Of a stretch of 64,000 nucleotides of DNA, positions 18,529-28,052 are shown in pieces. The stretch comes from Jongsikchunia kroppenstedtii DSM 45133 (GTDB taxonomy: Bacteria > Actinomycetota > Actinomycetes > Mycobacteriales > Mycobacteriaceae): NCBI RefSeq assembly GCF_000380485.1, contig NZ_AQYG01000048.1, positions 186,001 to 250,000 on the forward strand, written 5' to 3'. Numbering within the stretch: the stretch's first letter is position 1; the number at the start of each line of letters is the position of its first letter. The translations under genes and the position numbers were made by a program. The notes under the pieces are model-generated. The model searched no databases. It was not told the DNA's origin and saw only the letters and a program-made list of their open reading frames with translations.

Positions 18529-18647
18529 CCTGCTCGCGAACCCCGGTCCTGGCGTCGGGGTTCGCGTCGTGCATTCATGTACGGGCGTGCCTGCGGGCCG
18601 CTGACCCACAGTCACGCTGACTGACAATCAATGAGGAAACCCGGCTG

Positions 18648-19586
18648 ATGCCCAACGATGACGAGAACACCACTGCCGACGAGCGTGACAGCTCGAAGCC
18701 TGCTGAAGATGTGAAGGACGCGGCCGACAAGGCCGGCGCGGATAAGACCAACACCGATAAGCCCGGCGCGGACAAGGCCGACAGGGCTCGGCCGACCGGC
18801 AAGCGCAAGAAGTCGGGCGGCGACGGATTCGACTCGGTACCCGACGACTTCGAGCCGGAGACCGACGAGTCGCGGATCCCCGGCAAGGTCACCGATGCCG
18901 GCAAGGCCAAGTCGTCGCGCAAGGTCTCCGCGCTCACGGAGAAGGCGTCGCAGGGCAAGCAGGTCTCGTTCACCCTGACGCCGAGCCTGCTGCTGAGGTG
19001 CATCGCGGCCCTGCTGGCCATCGCGGTCGTGGTGCTGCTCGCCATCGGCACGTATGGGTGGTTCGATGAGCGCGCCAAGCGCGACGCCGGCAACCACGCG
19101 GTGGATTCGGCGAAGTCCTTCGTTGTGCAGCTGACGAATTTCAGCGACATCAACGACTACAGCTCCCGGATGAGCCCGTTGGTCACCGGTCAGCATCTGA
19201 AGGACGTGTTCTCGCCGAAGAACTCGCAGGACACCGCGAAGCAGCTCGGCCAGATGGGTGTGAACGCCTCGACGAGCGTGTACACCGCCGGCGTGGTCTC
19301 CGCCGGAGAGAAGCAGTCGGTGGTCCTGGTGGTCAGCGACACCACCGGCACCAGCGCGACGGCCGCCCAGCGCACCACCGAGCGCATGATCTTCCAGCTG
19401 ACCATGGACAAGCACGGCGACAAGTGGCTGGTGTCGGCGATCGACCCGGTCGGACAGACGATCCGTGGAGATGACAGCACCGGTGGTACGCCGGCCCCGG
19501 GTGATACCTCGGGCGCCGGCACTCAGCCGGGCGCACCGGCCGATCCCAACGCCCCGCAGACTCCCGCGCCCGCACCGACGAACTGA
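18648..19586 (+). CDS. Mce-associated membrane protein (Mam-like)
   Basis: A 312-aa single-pass protein. It starts with an unusually long acidic/Lys-rich cytoplasmic part with KAGADKTNTDKPGADKA-type repeats, then one transmembrane helix at about residues 118-140 (CIAALLAIAVVVLLAIGTYGW), then a ~110-residue NTF2-like extracytoplasmic domain (AVDSAKSFVVQLTNFSDIND ... QSVVLVVSDTTGT) and a Pro/Gly tail. Mam proteins follow mce genes and are thought to stabilise the complexes. The hairpin at 19601 ends the transcript. Confidence 0.85.
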   Translation: MPNDDENTTADERDSSKPAEDVKDAADKAGADKTNTDKPGADKADRARPTGKRKKSGGDGFDSVPDDFEPETDESRIPGKVTDAGKAKSSRKVSALTEKASQGKQVSFTLTPSLLLRCIAALLAIAVVVLLAIGTYGWFDERAKRDAGNHAVDSAKSFVVQLTNFSDINDYSSRMSPLVTGQHLKDVFSPKNSQDTAKQLGQMGVNASTSVYTAGVVSAGEKQSVVLVVSDTTGTSATAAQRTTERMIFQLTMDKHGDKWLVSAIDPVGQTIRGDDSTGGTPAPGDTSGAGTQPGAPADPNAPQTPAPAPTN

Positions 19587-19600
19587 CGCACGCCTGGCGT

Positions 19601-19633
19601 CTCGCGACCGAATGTGATGTATTCGGTCGCGAG
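19601..19633 (+). terminator. Strong hairpin ending the mce operon
   Basis: A perfect 13-bp stem, CTCGCGACCGAAT and ATTCGGTCGCGAG, encloses a 7-nt loop (19614-19620), 15 bases after the stop of the Mce-associated gene. No U-tract follows. It separates the mce transcript from the acyltransferase gene. Confidence 0.85.
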
Positions 19634-19742
19634 CTCAGCCGGCTGTGAGGTTCACAGGTTGGTGCGGTAGCGTGCCGGAAGATTTGCCGCGCTCACGAAA
19701 GTCGCGGCGTGCGCACTTGAGTCAGTTGATGGAGGATCGACG

Positions 19743-21197
19743 GTGAGTAGCCAGGAGGCTCCCAGCGATTCGGTCGGGAGCCCGGTCGAGGAACAGGCCG
19801 CTGCGGTCCAGCCAAAAGCCAAGCGGGACAAGCATCTTCATCAGATCGACCTGTTCCGTCTGGTCACCTTCGGTGGCGTCATCCTCGATCACGTCATTCT
19901 CGGTGTCACCTCGCCACTGAATGTCGCCGCGAACGGCGTTGGACTGCTACTGCGGTACACGCGCTACGGCTTCTTCGCCCTGACCGGCTTCGTGCTGACC
20001 TACCAGTACCGCAACCGCAAGCTCGACGTCCTCGACTTCTGGCGCCGCCGCTACAAGCTGATCGGCATCCCGTTCATCGTGTGGAGCCTCATCTACTGGG
20101 TGTACCTGCGATATCGGGTCGGCGGCCTGGACGCGCTCAAGGACGTCTTCAACAGCACCGAGAGCATCAAGACGGCGATCAAGAGCATCGCGTACGACCT
20201 GATCACCGGCGGGGCCGAGTACCACCTCTACTTCCTGTCCGTCAGCATGCAGATCTACTTCGTGTTCCCGGCCGTCCTGTGGCTCCTCAAGCGCAGCAAC
20301 GGATATCACCGGTATCTGCTGCTGGTGAGCGGGGCTTTCCAGGCCTGGATCATGTACGCGATGGTGCGGCCGCCGCTGGAGTTCTTCAGTTCCGGCGCGC
20401 CGCTGACCCTCTGGCGGCATCTGGAGATCACCCTGCTGCCGTACCAGTTCTTCGTCCTCGCGGGCTGTGTCGCGGCCTATCACTACGAGGCGTTCCAGGC
20501 GTTCATCCTGCGGTGGCGGGTGATCCTGCTGGGGGTCGGCGCGGCCGTGATCGCGGCGACGCTCGTCTACTACGTCTACGACATCGACCAGACCCGCACG
20601 ACCGATGTCGACGGCAACGGCGACAAGGGCAGCATCGCCGATCAGATCTGGGCGATCTCGCGCGCGGCGAATGTCTTTATGCTGCACAACGTCTGGGCCA
20701 TGATCGCGATCATCGTGATGCTGTACTGCGTCGGCACCTACTGGCTGCAGCGGCGCACGCCCGGCTCGATCCCGGCGCGGGTCCTGCGGACCGCCTCGGA
20801 CCGTTCCTTCGGCATCTACCTGGGCCACGCCCTGATGCTCGACGCGCTGTACCCGAAGATCCGCGTCCCAGGGATGAATCCGGTGCTGCTGGTGATCATC
20901 ACCTACGTCATCACGGTCGCCCTGACGATCTACCTGGTCGAGGTGCTGCGGCGCAGCCCGATCAGTCTGTGGACGACCGGTCGCAAGCGGATCGACCTGT
21001 CCGAGCAGAACGGCATGCGTTCGCTGATCGTCGGCTGCGTGGGCGTCGCGCTCGGCGTCGTGCTGCGCGGCGGCTTCGAGCTCTTCGTCGGCAATGTGAT
21101 CGCGGCTGTCGGGCTGCTGCTGATCGTCTCGGCGCTGGTGGTGCTGTGGCAGCAGCGCAGTCTTGCGGACAAGCCCGCGGCGGAGATCTCGGCCTGA
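19743..21197 (+). CDS. Integral membrane acyltransferase, acyltransferase-3 family
   Basis: A 484-aa membrane protein with about ten hydrophobic helices. The start of the domain (IDLFRLVTFGGVILDHVILG) has the R-x10-H arrangement typical of acyltransferase-3 enzymes such as OafA-like O-acetylases and surface-polymer acyltransferases. A cytoplasmic loop KLDVLDFWRRRYKLIGIPFIVW matches the family's FxxRRxxRi(l/i)PP segment loosely. GGAGG at 19731-19735 supports GTG 19743. The hydrophilic N-terminal 35 residues are disordered. Substrate unknown; after the mce operon, an envelope glycan or lipid is a reasonable guess. Confidence 0.85.
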   Translation: MSSQEAPSDSVGSPVEEQAAAVQPKAKRDKHLHQIDLFRLVTFGGVILDHVILGVTSPLNVAANGVGLLLRYTRYGFFALTGFVLTYQYRNRKLDVLDFWRRRYKLIGIPFIVWSLIYWVYLRYRVGGLDALKDVFNSTESIKTAIKSIAYDLITGGAEYHLYFLSVSMQIYFVFPAVLWLLKRSNGYHRYLLLVSGAFQAWIMYAMVRPPLEFFSSGAPLTLWRHLEITLLPYQFFVLAGCVAAYHYEAFQAFILRWRVILLGVGAAVIAATLVYYVYDIDQTRTTDVDGNGDKGSIADQIWAISRAANVFMLHNVWAMIAIIVMLYCVGTYWLQRRTPGSIPARVLRTASDRSFGIYLGHALMLDALYPKIRVPGMNPVLLVIITYVITVALTIYLVEVLRRSPISLWTTGRKRIDLSEQNGMRSLIVGCVGVALGVVLRGGFELFVGNVIAAVGLLLIVSALVVLWQQRSLADKPAAEISA

Positions 21198-21224
21198 TCT
21201 GCCCTGCGGGGTCGCAGGCGAGTC

Positions 21225-22079
21225 TCAGCGGCTCGCCCGCAGAATGCGGCTCGCGCGCAGGGCATTCGGCGGGTCGTTCTGGAACTCCGCCGGCCCCTCG
21301 AGGTATCCGTCGATGAGTTCACCCGCGGAGCGATCGTCGATCTCGGTGAATCCGATCGAGCGCAACAGCTCGGCGATGCCGTCGGGCGTGAAACAACTGT
21401 GAAAGGGTTCACCGGCCGCCGCGACTCGTTCCGCGCGCGCCTGTAGCTGCGCGCGTTCCGCGTCCGTGTCGGCGGGCTGGAGATAGTCGAAGATCACCTC
21501 GGTCGGCCGGGCTTGGGCGGCGATGTAGTCGAGGGTTGCGCGCAGTGCATCCGGCGTCAGGTAGAACACGACGCCGAGCCACACGAACACCGCGGGTGCG
21601 GCCCGGTCGAACCCCGCGGCCGCCAATTCGCCTGCCAGCCGGTCGGTCTCGAAGTCGACGGGCACGAATGTCAACGTTTCGGGAGGCTCGATACCGGCGT
21701 CGGTGAGGCGTTGCCGCTTCCACGCCTGGGTGGCGGGGTGGTCCACCTCGAAGACGCGCATGTCGGGGTTCGGGTTGCGATAGGCGAACGTGTCCAGGCC
21801 GGCGCCGAGGATCACGACCTGCCGAACCCCGGCCGCCGCGATCCGGTCCTCGGCAAAGCGGGATCGGGCGGCGAAGAAGAGTCGGCGCGGGCGATAGGTG
21901 ACGCCGCTGCCGGGACGGTCCTCGGTGGGCTCGCGCAGCTCCGACAGTTCGTCGGCGGTGAGGCCGAGCAGCCGCGCGGCAACGGGGTCCTCGAGGATGT
22001 GCGCCCGATCGGCGACCTGGTGGTACGCGCGGGCATACGCGGTGGCGAGCGCTGTCTGGCTAGGCCCGTCGGTGTCCAT
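21225..22079 (-). CDS. Class I SAM-dependent methyltransferase, TIGR00027/LCMT-like family
   Basis: A 284-aa putative S-adenosylmethionine methyltransferase of the large mycobacterial family. Motif I is VVILGAGLDTFAYR, followed by FEVDHPATQAWKRQRL (SAM-ribose acidic residue) and WLGVVFYLTPDALRATLDYI. The N-terminal SQTALATAYARAYH segment is also characteristic. The frame is open for 41 more residues upstream, but ATG 22079 starts at the conserved N-terminus. Substrate unknown. It is convergent with the acyltransferase and lies 14 bp after the SGNH hydrolase gene on the same strand. Confidence 0.88.
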   Translation of the reverse strand: MDTDGPSQTALATAYARAYHQVADRAHILEDPVAARLLGLTADELSELREPTEDRPGSGVTYRPRRLFFAARSRFAEDRIAAAGVRQVVILGAGLDTFAYRNPNPDMRVFEVDHPATQAWKRQRLTDAGIEPPETLTFVPVDFETDRLAGELAAAGFDRAAPAVFVWLGVVFYLTPDALRATLDYIAAQARPTEVIFDYLQPADTDAERAQLQARAERVAAAGEPFHSCFTPDGIAELLRSIGFTEIDDRSAGELIDGYLEGPAEFQNDPPNALRASRILRASR

Positions 22080-22093
22080 GCCTACGAACGTAC

Positions 22094-23071
22094 TCAGCCG
22101 ATCGCAGCGAGGACCATGTTCGCCATCGCACGCTTGCCCTGTGCATTCGGATGGAACGGCACCGGCGGTTCGAAACCGTTGATCCAGGGCTGCGGCGAGC
22201 ACACGGTATGTGCCATCGCGTCCGGTGCGGCGACGAGGGTGACGCCGGTCAGCTGTGCGGCGGCGACGGTCGCCTGGGCCAGCCCGTTCCAGATGCGACC
22301 GGTCTCGGCGATCTGGTCCGGGCTCAGGGGCAGCAGGGCGCAGGTCGGGGCCGTCGGATCGATGGCCGGAGGGTATTCGACGAGGAGGATCCGGGCCTGC
22401 GGCGCGCGGGCGCGCACGGCCTGGATCACGGCGACCAGGTCCGATCCGACCCGGGTGTACTGATCGATGCCCGGTTCGGGGGCCTGGTGGCGGTTCGGGC
22501 CGCAGTTACGTCCGCTGATGCGCGCCTGCTCGGGGGTGGCGTGCAGGCAGCCCATGCTGATGATCCGGCCGATGTAGTCGATGTCGTTGCCGCCGGTCGT
22601 GATCGTGACGAGCGCGGTGTCCGGCGTGACCGCGTCGATCTGCGCGGGCCGCTTGCCGGAGCGGAGGATGTCGCCGGTGACGGAGCCGCCGCAGCTGACG
22701 TCCACGAGGCGATAGCCGCGCGCCGCGGCCACCTGATGGGGGTAGTTGTTGCTGCTGCGGCCGCAACGACCGCTGTTCATCGCATACTGCCCGCCGGGGC
22801 CGGACGCGTAGGAACTGCCGAGCGCGACGTAGGTGCGTGCCGACTGGGCCGCGGCCTGGGCGGCCGGGCGCACGGCGGTCTCCGCTCCGTCGTCGCCATG
22901 GGGGAACAGGACGACGACGGCCGCGACCAATGCGCCGATGACGGTCGCGCAGAGACCGAGGATCAGACCCTGCCGCCGACTGTCCAGACTCGCGAACTTC
23001 ACCATTGCCCCCCGCAGCGCAGCACGAAGACGGGCGACGACGCCCTGATCACCTGCTGTTGATTCACCCAT
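22094..23071 (-). CDS. Membrane-anchored SGNH/GDSL-type hydrolase
   Basis: About 325 aa. A single N-terminal signal-anchor helix (GLILGLCATVIGALVAAVVVLF) is followed by an extracytoplasmic SGNH domain: block I YVALGSSYASGPG with the nucleophile Ser, block III GGNDIDYIG, and block V PFHPNAQGKRAM with the catalytic His. Cysteines (SGRCGRS, DVSCGG, MGCLHA, NCGP) probably form disulfides. It is likely an esterase/lipase of the envelope. The start is uncertain: ATG 23071 is preferred because TAGTAAATT just upstream could be a -10 element for a near-leaderless mRNA; ATG 23005 is an alternative. Confidence 0.82.
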   Translation of the reverse strand: MGESTAGDQGVVARLRAALRGAMVKFASLDSRRQGLILGLCATVIGALVAAVVVLFPHGDDGAETAVRPAAQAAAQSARTYVALGSSYASGPGGQYAMNSGRCGRSSNNYPHQVAAARGYRLVDVSCGGSVTGDILRSGKRPAQIDAVTPDTALVTITTGGNDIDYIGRIISMGCLHATPEQARISGRNCGPNRHQAPEPGIDQYTRVGSDLVAVIQAVRARAPQARILLVEYPPAIDPTAPTCALLPLSPDQIAETGRIWNGLAQATVAAAQLTGVTLVAAPDAMAHTVCSPQPWINGFEPPVPFHPNAQGKRAMANMVLAAIG

Positions 23072-23161
23072 CCCGGCTGCACAATTTACTAGGCGTCCCA
23101 CAGCAACCGGTCAGCGGCGCGGGATTACTTTCGTCACGTGTCCAGGAAGTACGGTTGACGC

Positions 23162-24466
23162 ATGTCGTTCCAGCTCGACGCAAAGCGCGTGCGGGACATC
23201 GATTCCCGGCACATCTGGCATCCGTACTCCGACATTTCCGGATCGTCGACATCGATGCCGGTCGTCCGGTCGGCCGCGGGGGTCCGTCTCCAGATCGAGC
23301 TCGCCGGCGCCGATTCCGTCGCATCGACCGAGGTCATCGACGGGATGAGCTCCTGGTGGGCGGCGATCCACGGCTACCGCAATCCGGTGCTCGACCGCGC
23401 CCTCGCCGACCAGGCGGGCCGGATGTCGCATGTGATGTTCGGCGGCCTGACCCATGAACCGGCCGCCCGACTGGCCGAATTGCTGGTACAGATCACGCCC
23501 GAGCCGCTGCAGACGGTGTTCTTCAGCGATTCGGGGTCGGTGTCGGTCGAGGTCGCGGTCAAGATGGCGCTGCAGTACTGGCGCAGTCGCGGCAAGCCGG
23601 CCAAGCATCGGCTGCTGACGTGGCGCGGTGGCTATCACGGAGACACCTTCACACCCATGAGCGTCTGCGATCCCGACGGCGGCATGCACTCGGAGTGGAC
23701 GGATGTACTGACGCGGCAGATCTTCGCGGAAGAGCCGCCGACCGGCTATGACGCGGGCTTCATCGAACGATTCGAGGCGCTCGTCGCCGAGCATGCCGAC
23801 GAGGTGGCCGCGGTGATCGTGGAGCCGATCGTGCAGGGCGCGGGCGGCATGCGATTCCACGACCCGAGGACCGTCGGGGAGCTGCGCGGAATCTGCGACC
23901 GGCATGGCGTACTGGTGATCTTCGACGAGATCGCGACCGGGTTCGGCCGCACCGGCACGCTGTTCGCCGCCGACGCCGCCGGCATCGCGCCGGACATCAT
24001 GTGCGTGGGCAAGGCGCTCACGGGCGGCTACCTGAGCATGGCGGCGACACTGTGCACGACCGACGTCGCGCAGACGATCGCCGACGGCCCGATCGGCGTG
24101 CTGGCTCACGGCCCGACGTTCATGGCCAATCCGCTGGCCTGTGCGATCGCGGTCGCATCGACCGAGCTGTTGCTGGAATCGCCGTGGCAGGAGCGGGTCT
24201 TGCGGATCGAGGGCGAGCTTCAGGCGGGGCTCGCGGCCGCCACCGGTGTGCCCGGCGTAGCGGATGTGCGGGTGCGCGGTGCGATCGGCGTGGTGCAGCT
24301 CGATCATCCGGTCGATGTCGCGGCCGCCACCGATGCGGCGCTGGCCGCCGGCGTGTGGCTCCGGCCGTTCCGCGATCTGATCTACACGATGCCGCCGTTC
24401 ATCTGCGAGAGCGAGGACATCGCGGCGATCACCGCCGCCGTGGTCGCCGCGGCGAAGGTGGCGTAG
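23162..24466 (+). CDS. bioA: Adenosylmethionine-8-amino-7-oxononanoate aminotransferase
   Basis: PLP aminotransferase that converts KAPA to DAPA using SAM as amino donor, in biotin synthesis. The 434-aa class III fold has [10 protein letters not shown] near the N-terminus (as in BioA), [12 protein letters not shown] (here [13 protein letters not shown]), the cofactor segments [19 protein letters not shown] and [13 protein letters not shown], and the PLP lysine in [11 protein letters not shown]. Full length. It is the first gene of the biotin cluster, transcribed toward the bioQ-like gene, whose 3' end lies six bases downstream on the other strand. I see no BioQ box in front of it. Confidence 0.96.
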   Translation: MSFQLDAKRVRDIDSRHIWHPYSDISGSSTSMPVVRSAAGVRLQIELAGADSVASTEVIDGMSSWWAAIHGYRNPVLDRALADQAGRMSHVMFGGLTHEPAARLAELLVQITPEPLQTVFFSDSGSVSVEVAVKMALQYWRSRGKPAKHRLLTWRGGYHGDTFTPMSVCDPDGGMHSEWTDVLTRQIFAEEPPTGYDAGFIERFEALVAEHADEVAAVIVEPIVQGAGGMRFHDPRTVGELRGICDRHGVLVIFDEIATGFGRTGTLFAADAAGIAPDIMCVGKALTGGYLSMAATLCTTDVAQTIADGPIGVLAHGPTFMANPLACAIAVASTELLLESPWQERVLRIEGELQAGLAAATGVPGVADVRVRGAIGVVQLDHPVDVAAATDAALAAGVWLRPFRDLIYTMPPFICESEDIAAITAAVVAAAKVA

Positions 24467-24472
24467 GCGCTG

Positions 24473-25036
24473 TCAGACCAGCTGGCCGGAGAGCGACCGG
24501 ATGCCGGTGACGATGAGGTCCAGCCCGGCGTCGAATTCCGCGTCGAAGTCGCGATCCGACGGCTCGGTGACGTTGAGGCGCTCCATCTGTTCGCGGGTCT
24601 GCTGCTCGATGGTGAAGCCGATGACGAACTGGCTCAGGGCTGTTCGGGCGGCCTGCGCGGCATCGTCGGCCATGCCCCCGGCGCGGGCAGCGGTCACGAG
24701 ATGGTCGCCGACCGGCGACGTGATCAGTCCGGACGCGTAGGCGGACGAGATGACCTCGGCGGAGTCCTTGTAGCGCAGCATGGCGGCGCGCATGGCGACG
24801 GTCGTATCGCGCAGCTGATCCGTCCATGACGGACCGGCCGTGGGCTCGGGGACGGCGGCCAGGACCTCGTCGGCTACGGCAGCCAGCAGCGTCTGCTTGT
24901 TGGGGTAGTGCCAGTAGAGCGCGCTCGGCCGGATGTCGAGGGCGGTGGCGAGGCGGCGCATCGACAGGTCGGCCAGGCCGAACTCGTCGAGGATCGCGAG
25001 GGCGGCCTCGAGCACATCGCGCTGCGTATTTGCCAT
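24473..25036 (-). CDS. bioQ: TetR-family repressor of biotin genes (BioQ-like)
   Basis: A 187-aa TetR protein. The N-terminal HTH reads GLADLSMRRLATALDIRPSA-LYWHYPNKQTLL, the Tet-class pattern, and the C-terminal ligand domain contains FVIGFTIEQQTREQME. It is divergent from bioF, with a perfect palindrome of the form TGAAC-N3-GTTCA between them, close to the BioQ box described for Corynebacterium and Mycobacterium (TGAAC-N3-GTTAC, from memory). Location inside the biotin cluster plus that operator make BioQ the best name. ATG 25036 is preferred over the start nine bases upstream. By analogy it represses itself and bioFDB. Confidence 0.85.
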   Translation of the reverse strand: MANTQRDVLEAALAILDEFGLADLSMRRLATALDIRPSALYWHYPNKQTLLAAVADEVLAAVPEPTAGPSWTDQLRDTTVAMRAAMLRYKDSAEVISSAYASGLITSPVGDHLVTAARAGGMADDAAQAARTALSQFVIGFTIEQQTREQMERLNVTEPSDRDFDAEFDAGLDLIVTGIRSLSGQLV

Positions 25037-25057
25037 GGACCACACCCTACCGGGTAA

Positions 25058-25074
25058 CCTGAACGGCGTTCAGG
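25058..25074. promoter_or_regulatory. BioQ-type operator
   Basis: The perfect 17-bp palindrome CCTGAACG-g-CGTTCAGG contains TGAAC-GGC-GTTCA. It lies between the divergent bioQ-like gene and bioF; its right end (AGG) is part of the AGGAGGTGA ribosome-binding site of bioF (25072-25080). A bound repressor would block both the promoter region and the transcript's start. Confidence 0.8.
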
Positions 25075-25082
25075 AGGTGATC

Positions 25083-26249
25083 ATGGTGACGTCGACGACA
25101 GTCACGGGTGTGCAGCAGCGCGGTTTGAGCTGGCTCGCGGGCGATGCGGCCGACCGCCGCGCGGCCGGCCTGCACCGGGAGCTGCGGGCCCGCGCCGCGG
25201 GTGACCGGCTGCTCAACCTCGCCTCCAATGATTATCTGGGCCTTTCCACGCATCCGGACGTGGTGGCCGCCGCCGGTGTCGCGGCCGCCGATTTCGGCGG
25301 CGGCGCCGGGGCCTCCCGGCTGGTGTCGGGCACGACCGGGCTGCATGCCGCGCTGGAGGCCGAGCTCGCCGACTTCTTCGGCACCGAGGCCGCCCTGGTG
25401 TTCTCGTCGGGCTATCTGGGGAATGTCGGCGTCATCGGGGCCCTCGCCGGTCGTGGCGACCTCATCGTCAGCGATGCCGGTTCGCATGCCTCGCTGATCG
25501 ACGGCTGTCGGCTGTCGCGGGCGGAGGTCGTGGTCGTCGACCGCGGCGACGTCCAGGCGGTTCGCGATGCGCTTGCGTCGCATCCGGCCCGCCGTGCGCT
25601 CGTCGTGACCGATTCGATCTACAGCGTCGACGGCGCAGTCGCCCCGATCGCCGAGTTGTATGGGGCGGCACAGGATTTCGGTGCGACGTTGATCGTCGAC
25701 GAGGCGCATGCGCTGGGTGTCCGCGGTCCGGGCGGTCGGGGGATCGTCGCCGAACAGGATCTCGCCGGCGCGCCGGATCTCGTCGTGACGACGGTGCTGT
25801 CGAAATCGCTCGGCGCACAGGGGGGAGCGGTCCTCGGTTCGGCGCTGCTGCGCGACCACCTGATCGACCGCGCGCGGACTTTCATCTTCGATACCGGACT
25901 GGCGCCCGCGGCGGTCGGCGCGGCGCGCGCCGCGCTGCGGATTCTGCGTGCCGAGCCCGAGCGGGTCGACCGCACGCGCGCCGCGGCCCGCACCATCGCG
26001 CAGCTGCTCGGAGCGCCCGAACCCGAGGCCGCCGTCGTGTCGCTCATCGTCGGCGATCCGGACCGTGCCGTGCGCGCCGCGCAGCTCTGCCGCGAGCGCG
26101 GCGTGCTTGTCGGCTGTTTCCGGCCGCCGTCGGTTCCGGTCGGCACCTCCCGGCTCCGTCTGACAGTGCGTGCGGATCTCACCGACGACGAGATCGCCAC
26201 GGCGGCAAACCACATCGACGCGGCACTGCGCGAGGTCGGGGCTCGATGA
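25083..26249 (+). CDS. bioF: 8-amino-7-oxononanoate synthase
   Basis: PLP enzyme joining pimeloyl thioester and alanine to give KAPA. The 388-aa alpha-oxoamine synthase has LNLASNDYLGLSTHPDV, GAGASRLVSGTTGLHAALE, the PLP-binding VDEAHALGVRG, and the lysine in TVLSKSLGAQGG. Start: ATG 25083 preceded by a near-perfect Shine-Dalgarno AGGAGGTGA; the longer open frame upstream is the antisense of bioQ. It overlaps bioD by four bases. Expected to be the first gene of the bioFDB-bsaP transcript under BioQ control. Confidence 0.96.
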   Translation: MVTSTTVTGVQQRGLSWLAGDAADRRAAGLHRELRARAAGDRLLNLASNDYLGLSTHPDVVAAAGVAAADFGGGAGASRLVSGTTGLHAALEAELADFFGTEAALVFSSGYLGNVGVIGALAGRGDLIVSDAGSHASLIDGCRLSRAEVVVVDRGDVQAVRDALASHPARRALVVTDSIYSVDGAVAPIAELYGAAQDFGATLIVDEAHALGVRGPGGRGIVAEQDLAGAPDLVVTTVLSKSLGAQGGAVLGSALLRDHLIDRARTFIFDTGLAPAAVGAARAALRILRAEPERVDRTRAAARTIAQLLGAPEPEAAVVSLIVGDPDRAVRAAQLCRERGVLVGCFRPPSVPVGTSRLRLTVRADLTDDEIATAANHIDAALREVGAR

Positions 26250-26992
26250 GCACAGTGGTCATCACCGGCACCTCCACAGATGTCGGCAAGACGATCGTGA
26301 CCGCCGCACTCGCGGCGGCGCTGCGGTCGGCCGGGACCCGCGTGGCAGTCTGCAAGCCCGCGCAGACCGGCGTGCTGCCCGGCGAGCCGGGCGATCTCGC
26401 CGTCGTGGAGGCCCTCGCCGGCCCGATCACCACCGCCGAATGCGTGCGCTATCGCGATCCGCTCGCGCCCGAAACCGCCGCACGCAGTGAAGGCGCCGAG
26501 CCCCTGCCGCTGTCGACCATCGTCGACGCGATCACGCCGTTGCAGGCGACCCATGACGTGACGCTCATCGAGGGCGCCGGCGGCATCCTGGTGCGCCTGG
26601 CTCCCGATCTGACCCTGCTGGACGTCGCCGCGGCGACCGATGCGCAGGCGCTGATCGTCACCACGGCCGGGCTCGGTGCGCTCAACCACTGCGAACTCAC
26701 GGTGGATGCGCTGCGTGCCCGGGGTATTCGGCCGACCGGTCTGGTGATCGGTTCCTGCCCGGCCGACCCGGATCTCGCGACCCGGCACAATCGCACCGAT
26801 CTGCCGCGGCTGTCCGGGGTGCCGCTGGTGGGCGCCGTCCCCGCCGGCGCCGGCCGTCTGGACCCGGAGACCTTCCGCGCCGCCGCGACCGGCTGGTTCG
26901 ACGCGGCCTGGCTCGCCGAGCACACGACCGCATCCACAGCCCACCAGGTACCGACAGCCCATCAGGCGCCCACAGCCCATCAGGCACACTGA
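26246..26992 (+). CDS. bioD: ATP-dependent dethiobiotin synthetase
   Basis: Closes the ureido ring of DAPA with CO2 and ATP. The 248-aa protein has the P-loop [15 protein letters not shown], the substrate lysine in VCKPAQTGV, and [14 protein letters not shown]. It is about 20 residues longer than usual because the C-terminus ends in three copies of TAHQ(V/A)P-like sequence encoded by an 18-bp tandem repeat. ATGA 26246 couples it to bioF, and bioB follows after 22 bases. Confidence 0.95.
   Translation: MSTVVITGTSTDVGKTIVTAALAAALRSAGTRVAVCKPAQTGVLPGEPGDLAVVEALAGPITTAECVRYRDPLAPETAARSEGAEPLPLSTIVDAITPLQATHDVTLIEGAGGILVRLAPDLTLLDVAAATDAQALIVTTAGLGALNHCELTVDALRARGIRPTGLVIGSCPADPDLATRHNRTDLPRLSGVPLVGAVPAGAGRLDPETFRAAATGWFDAAWLAEHTTASTAHQVPTAHQAPTAHQAH
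26936..26989 (+). repeat. 18-bp tandem repeat at the bioD 3' end
   Basis: Three 18-bp units (ACAGCCCAYCAGG...) directly before the stop codon encode [18 protein letters not shown]. The unit keeps frame, so copy-number change only lengthens or shortens the tail of BioD. Confidence 0.8.
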
Positions 26993-27014
26993 ATCCGAAA
27001 GAACGAGGAGAACC

Positions 27015-28052
27015 ATGACCGAGGCCCACACCACCGGTGGCACCGCCACCATCGACGAGACCGACATCCTGGCCGTCGCCCGCGAGCAGGTGCTCGAGCG
27101 CGGCGTCGGGCTGACGCAGGAGCAGACCCTCGCGGTGCTGCAGCTGTCCGACGATCGTCTCGAGGAGGCGTTGCAGCTGGCACACGATGTCCGGATGCGG
27201 TGGTGCGGCCCCGAGGTCGAGGTCGAGGGCATCATCTCGCTGAAGACCGGCGGCTGCCCGGAGGACTGCCACTTCTGTTCGCAGTCCGGCCTGTTCGAGT
27301 CGCCGGTGCGCAGTGCCTGGATCGACATCCCGTCGCTCGTCGAAGCCGCCAAGCAGACGGCCAAGACCGGCGCGACCGAGTTCTGCATCGTCGCCGCCGT
27401 GCGCGGCCCGGACAAGCGGCTGATGAGCCAGGTCGCCGCCGGCATCGAGGCGATCCGCAACGAGGTCGACATCCAGATCGCCTGCAGTCTCGGCATGCTC
27501 ACGCAGGAGCAGGTGGACGAGCTCAAGGCGATGGGCGTGCACCGCTACAACCACAACCTCGAGACCGCGAAGTCGCATTTCCCGAATGTCGTCACCACGC
27601 ACAGCTATGAAGAGCGCTGGGACACGCTGAAGATGGTCCGCGAGGCCGGCATGGAGGTCTGCTGCGGCGGCATCCTCGGCATGGGCGAAAGCCTGGAGCA
27701 GCGTGCGGAATTCGCTGCGAACCTGGCCGAGCTGGAGCCGGACGAGGTGCCGCTGAACTTCCTCAACCCGCGCCCGGGCACGCCGTTCGGCGATCTCGAG
27801 GTGCTGGAGCCGAGCGAGGCCCTCAAGGCCGTCGCCGCGTTCCGGTTGGCGTTGCCGCGCACCATCCTGCGCTTCGCCGGTGGCCGAGAGATCACCCTCG
27901 GCGACCTCGGTGCCAAGCAGGGCATCCTCGGCGGTATCAACGCCGTCATCGTCGGCAACTACCTGACCACGCTCGGCCGTCCGGCCGAGGCCGATCTGGA
28001 TCTGCTGGTCGACCTGCAGATGCCGATCAAGGCGCTCAACGAAACCCTCTGA
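27015..28052 (+). CDS. bioB: Biotin synthase (radical SAM)
   Basis: Inserts sulfur into dethiobiotin. The 345-aa enzyme has the radical-SAM cluster motif in [16 protein letters not shown] (CxxxCxxC), the SAM-binding segment [22 protein letters not shown], and the remaining ligand region of the auxiliary [2Fe-2S] site ([15 protein letters not shown]). ACGAGGAG gives a good ribosome-binding site eight bases before ATG 27015. The following gene begins immediately after the stop and encodes the likely auxiliary factor. Confidence 0.97.
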   Translation: MTEAHTTGGTATIDETDILAVAREQVLERGVGLTQEQTLAVLQLSDDRLEEALQLAHDVRMRWCGPEVEVEGIISLKTGGCPEDCHFCSQSGLFESPVRSAWIDIPSLVEAAKQTAKTGATEFCIVAAVRGPDKRLMSQVAAGIEAIRNEVDIQIACSLGMLTQEQVDELKAMGVHRYNHNLETAKSHFPNVVTTHSYEERWDTLKMVREAGMEVCCGGILGMGESLEQRAEFAANLAELEPDEVPLNFLNPRPGTPFGDLEVLEPSEALKAVAAFRLALPRTILRFAGGREITLGDLGAKQGILGGINAVIVGNYLTTLGRPAEADLDLLVDLQMPIKALNETL

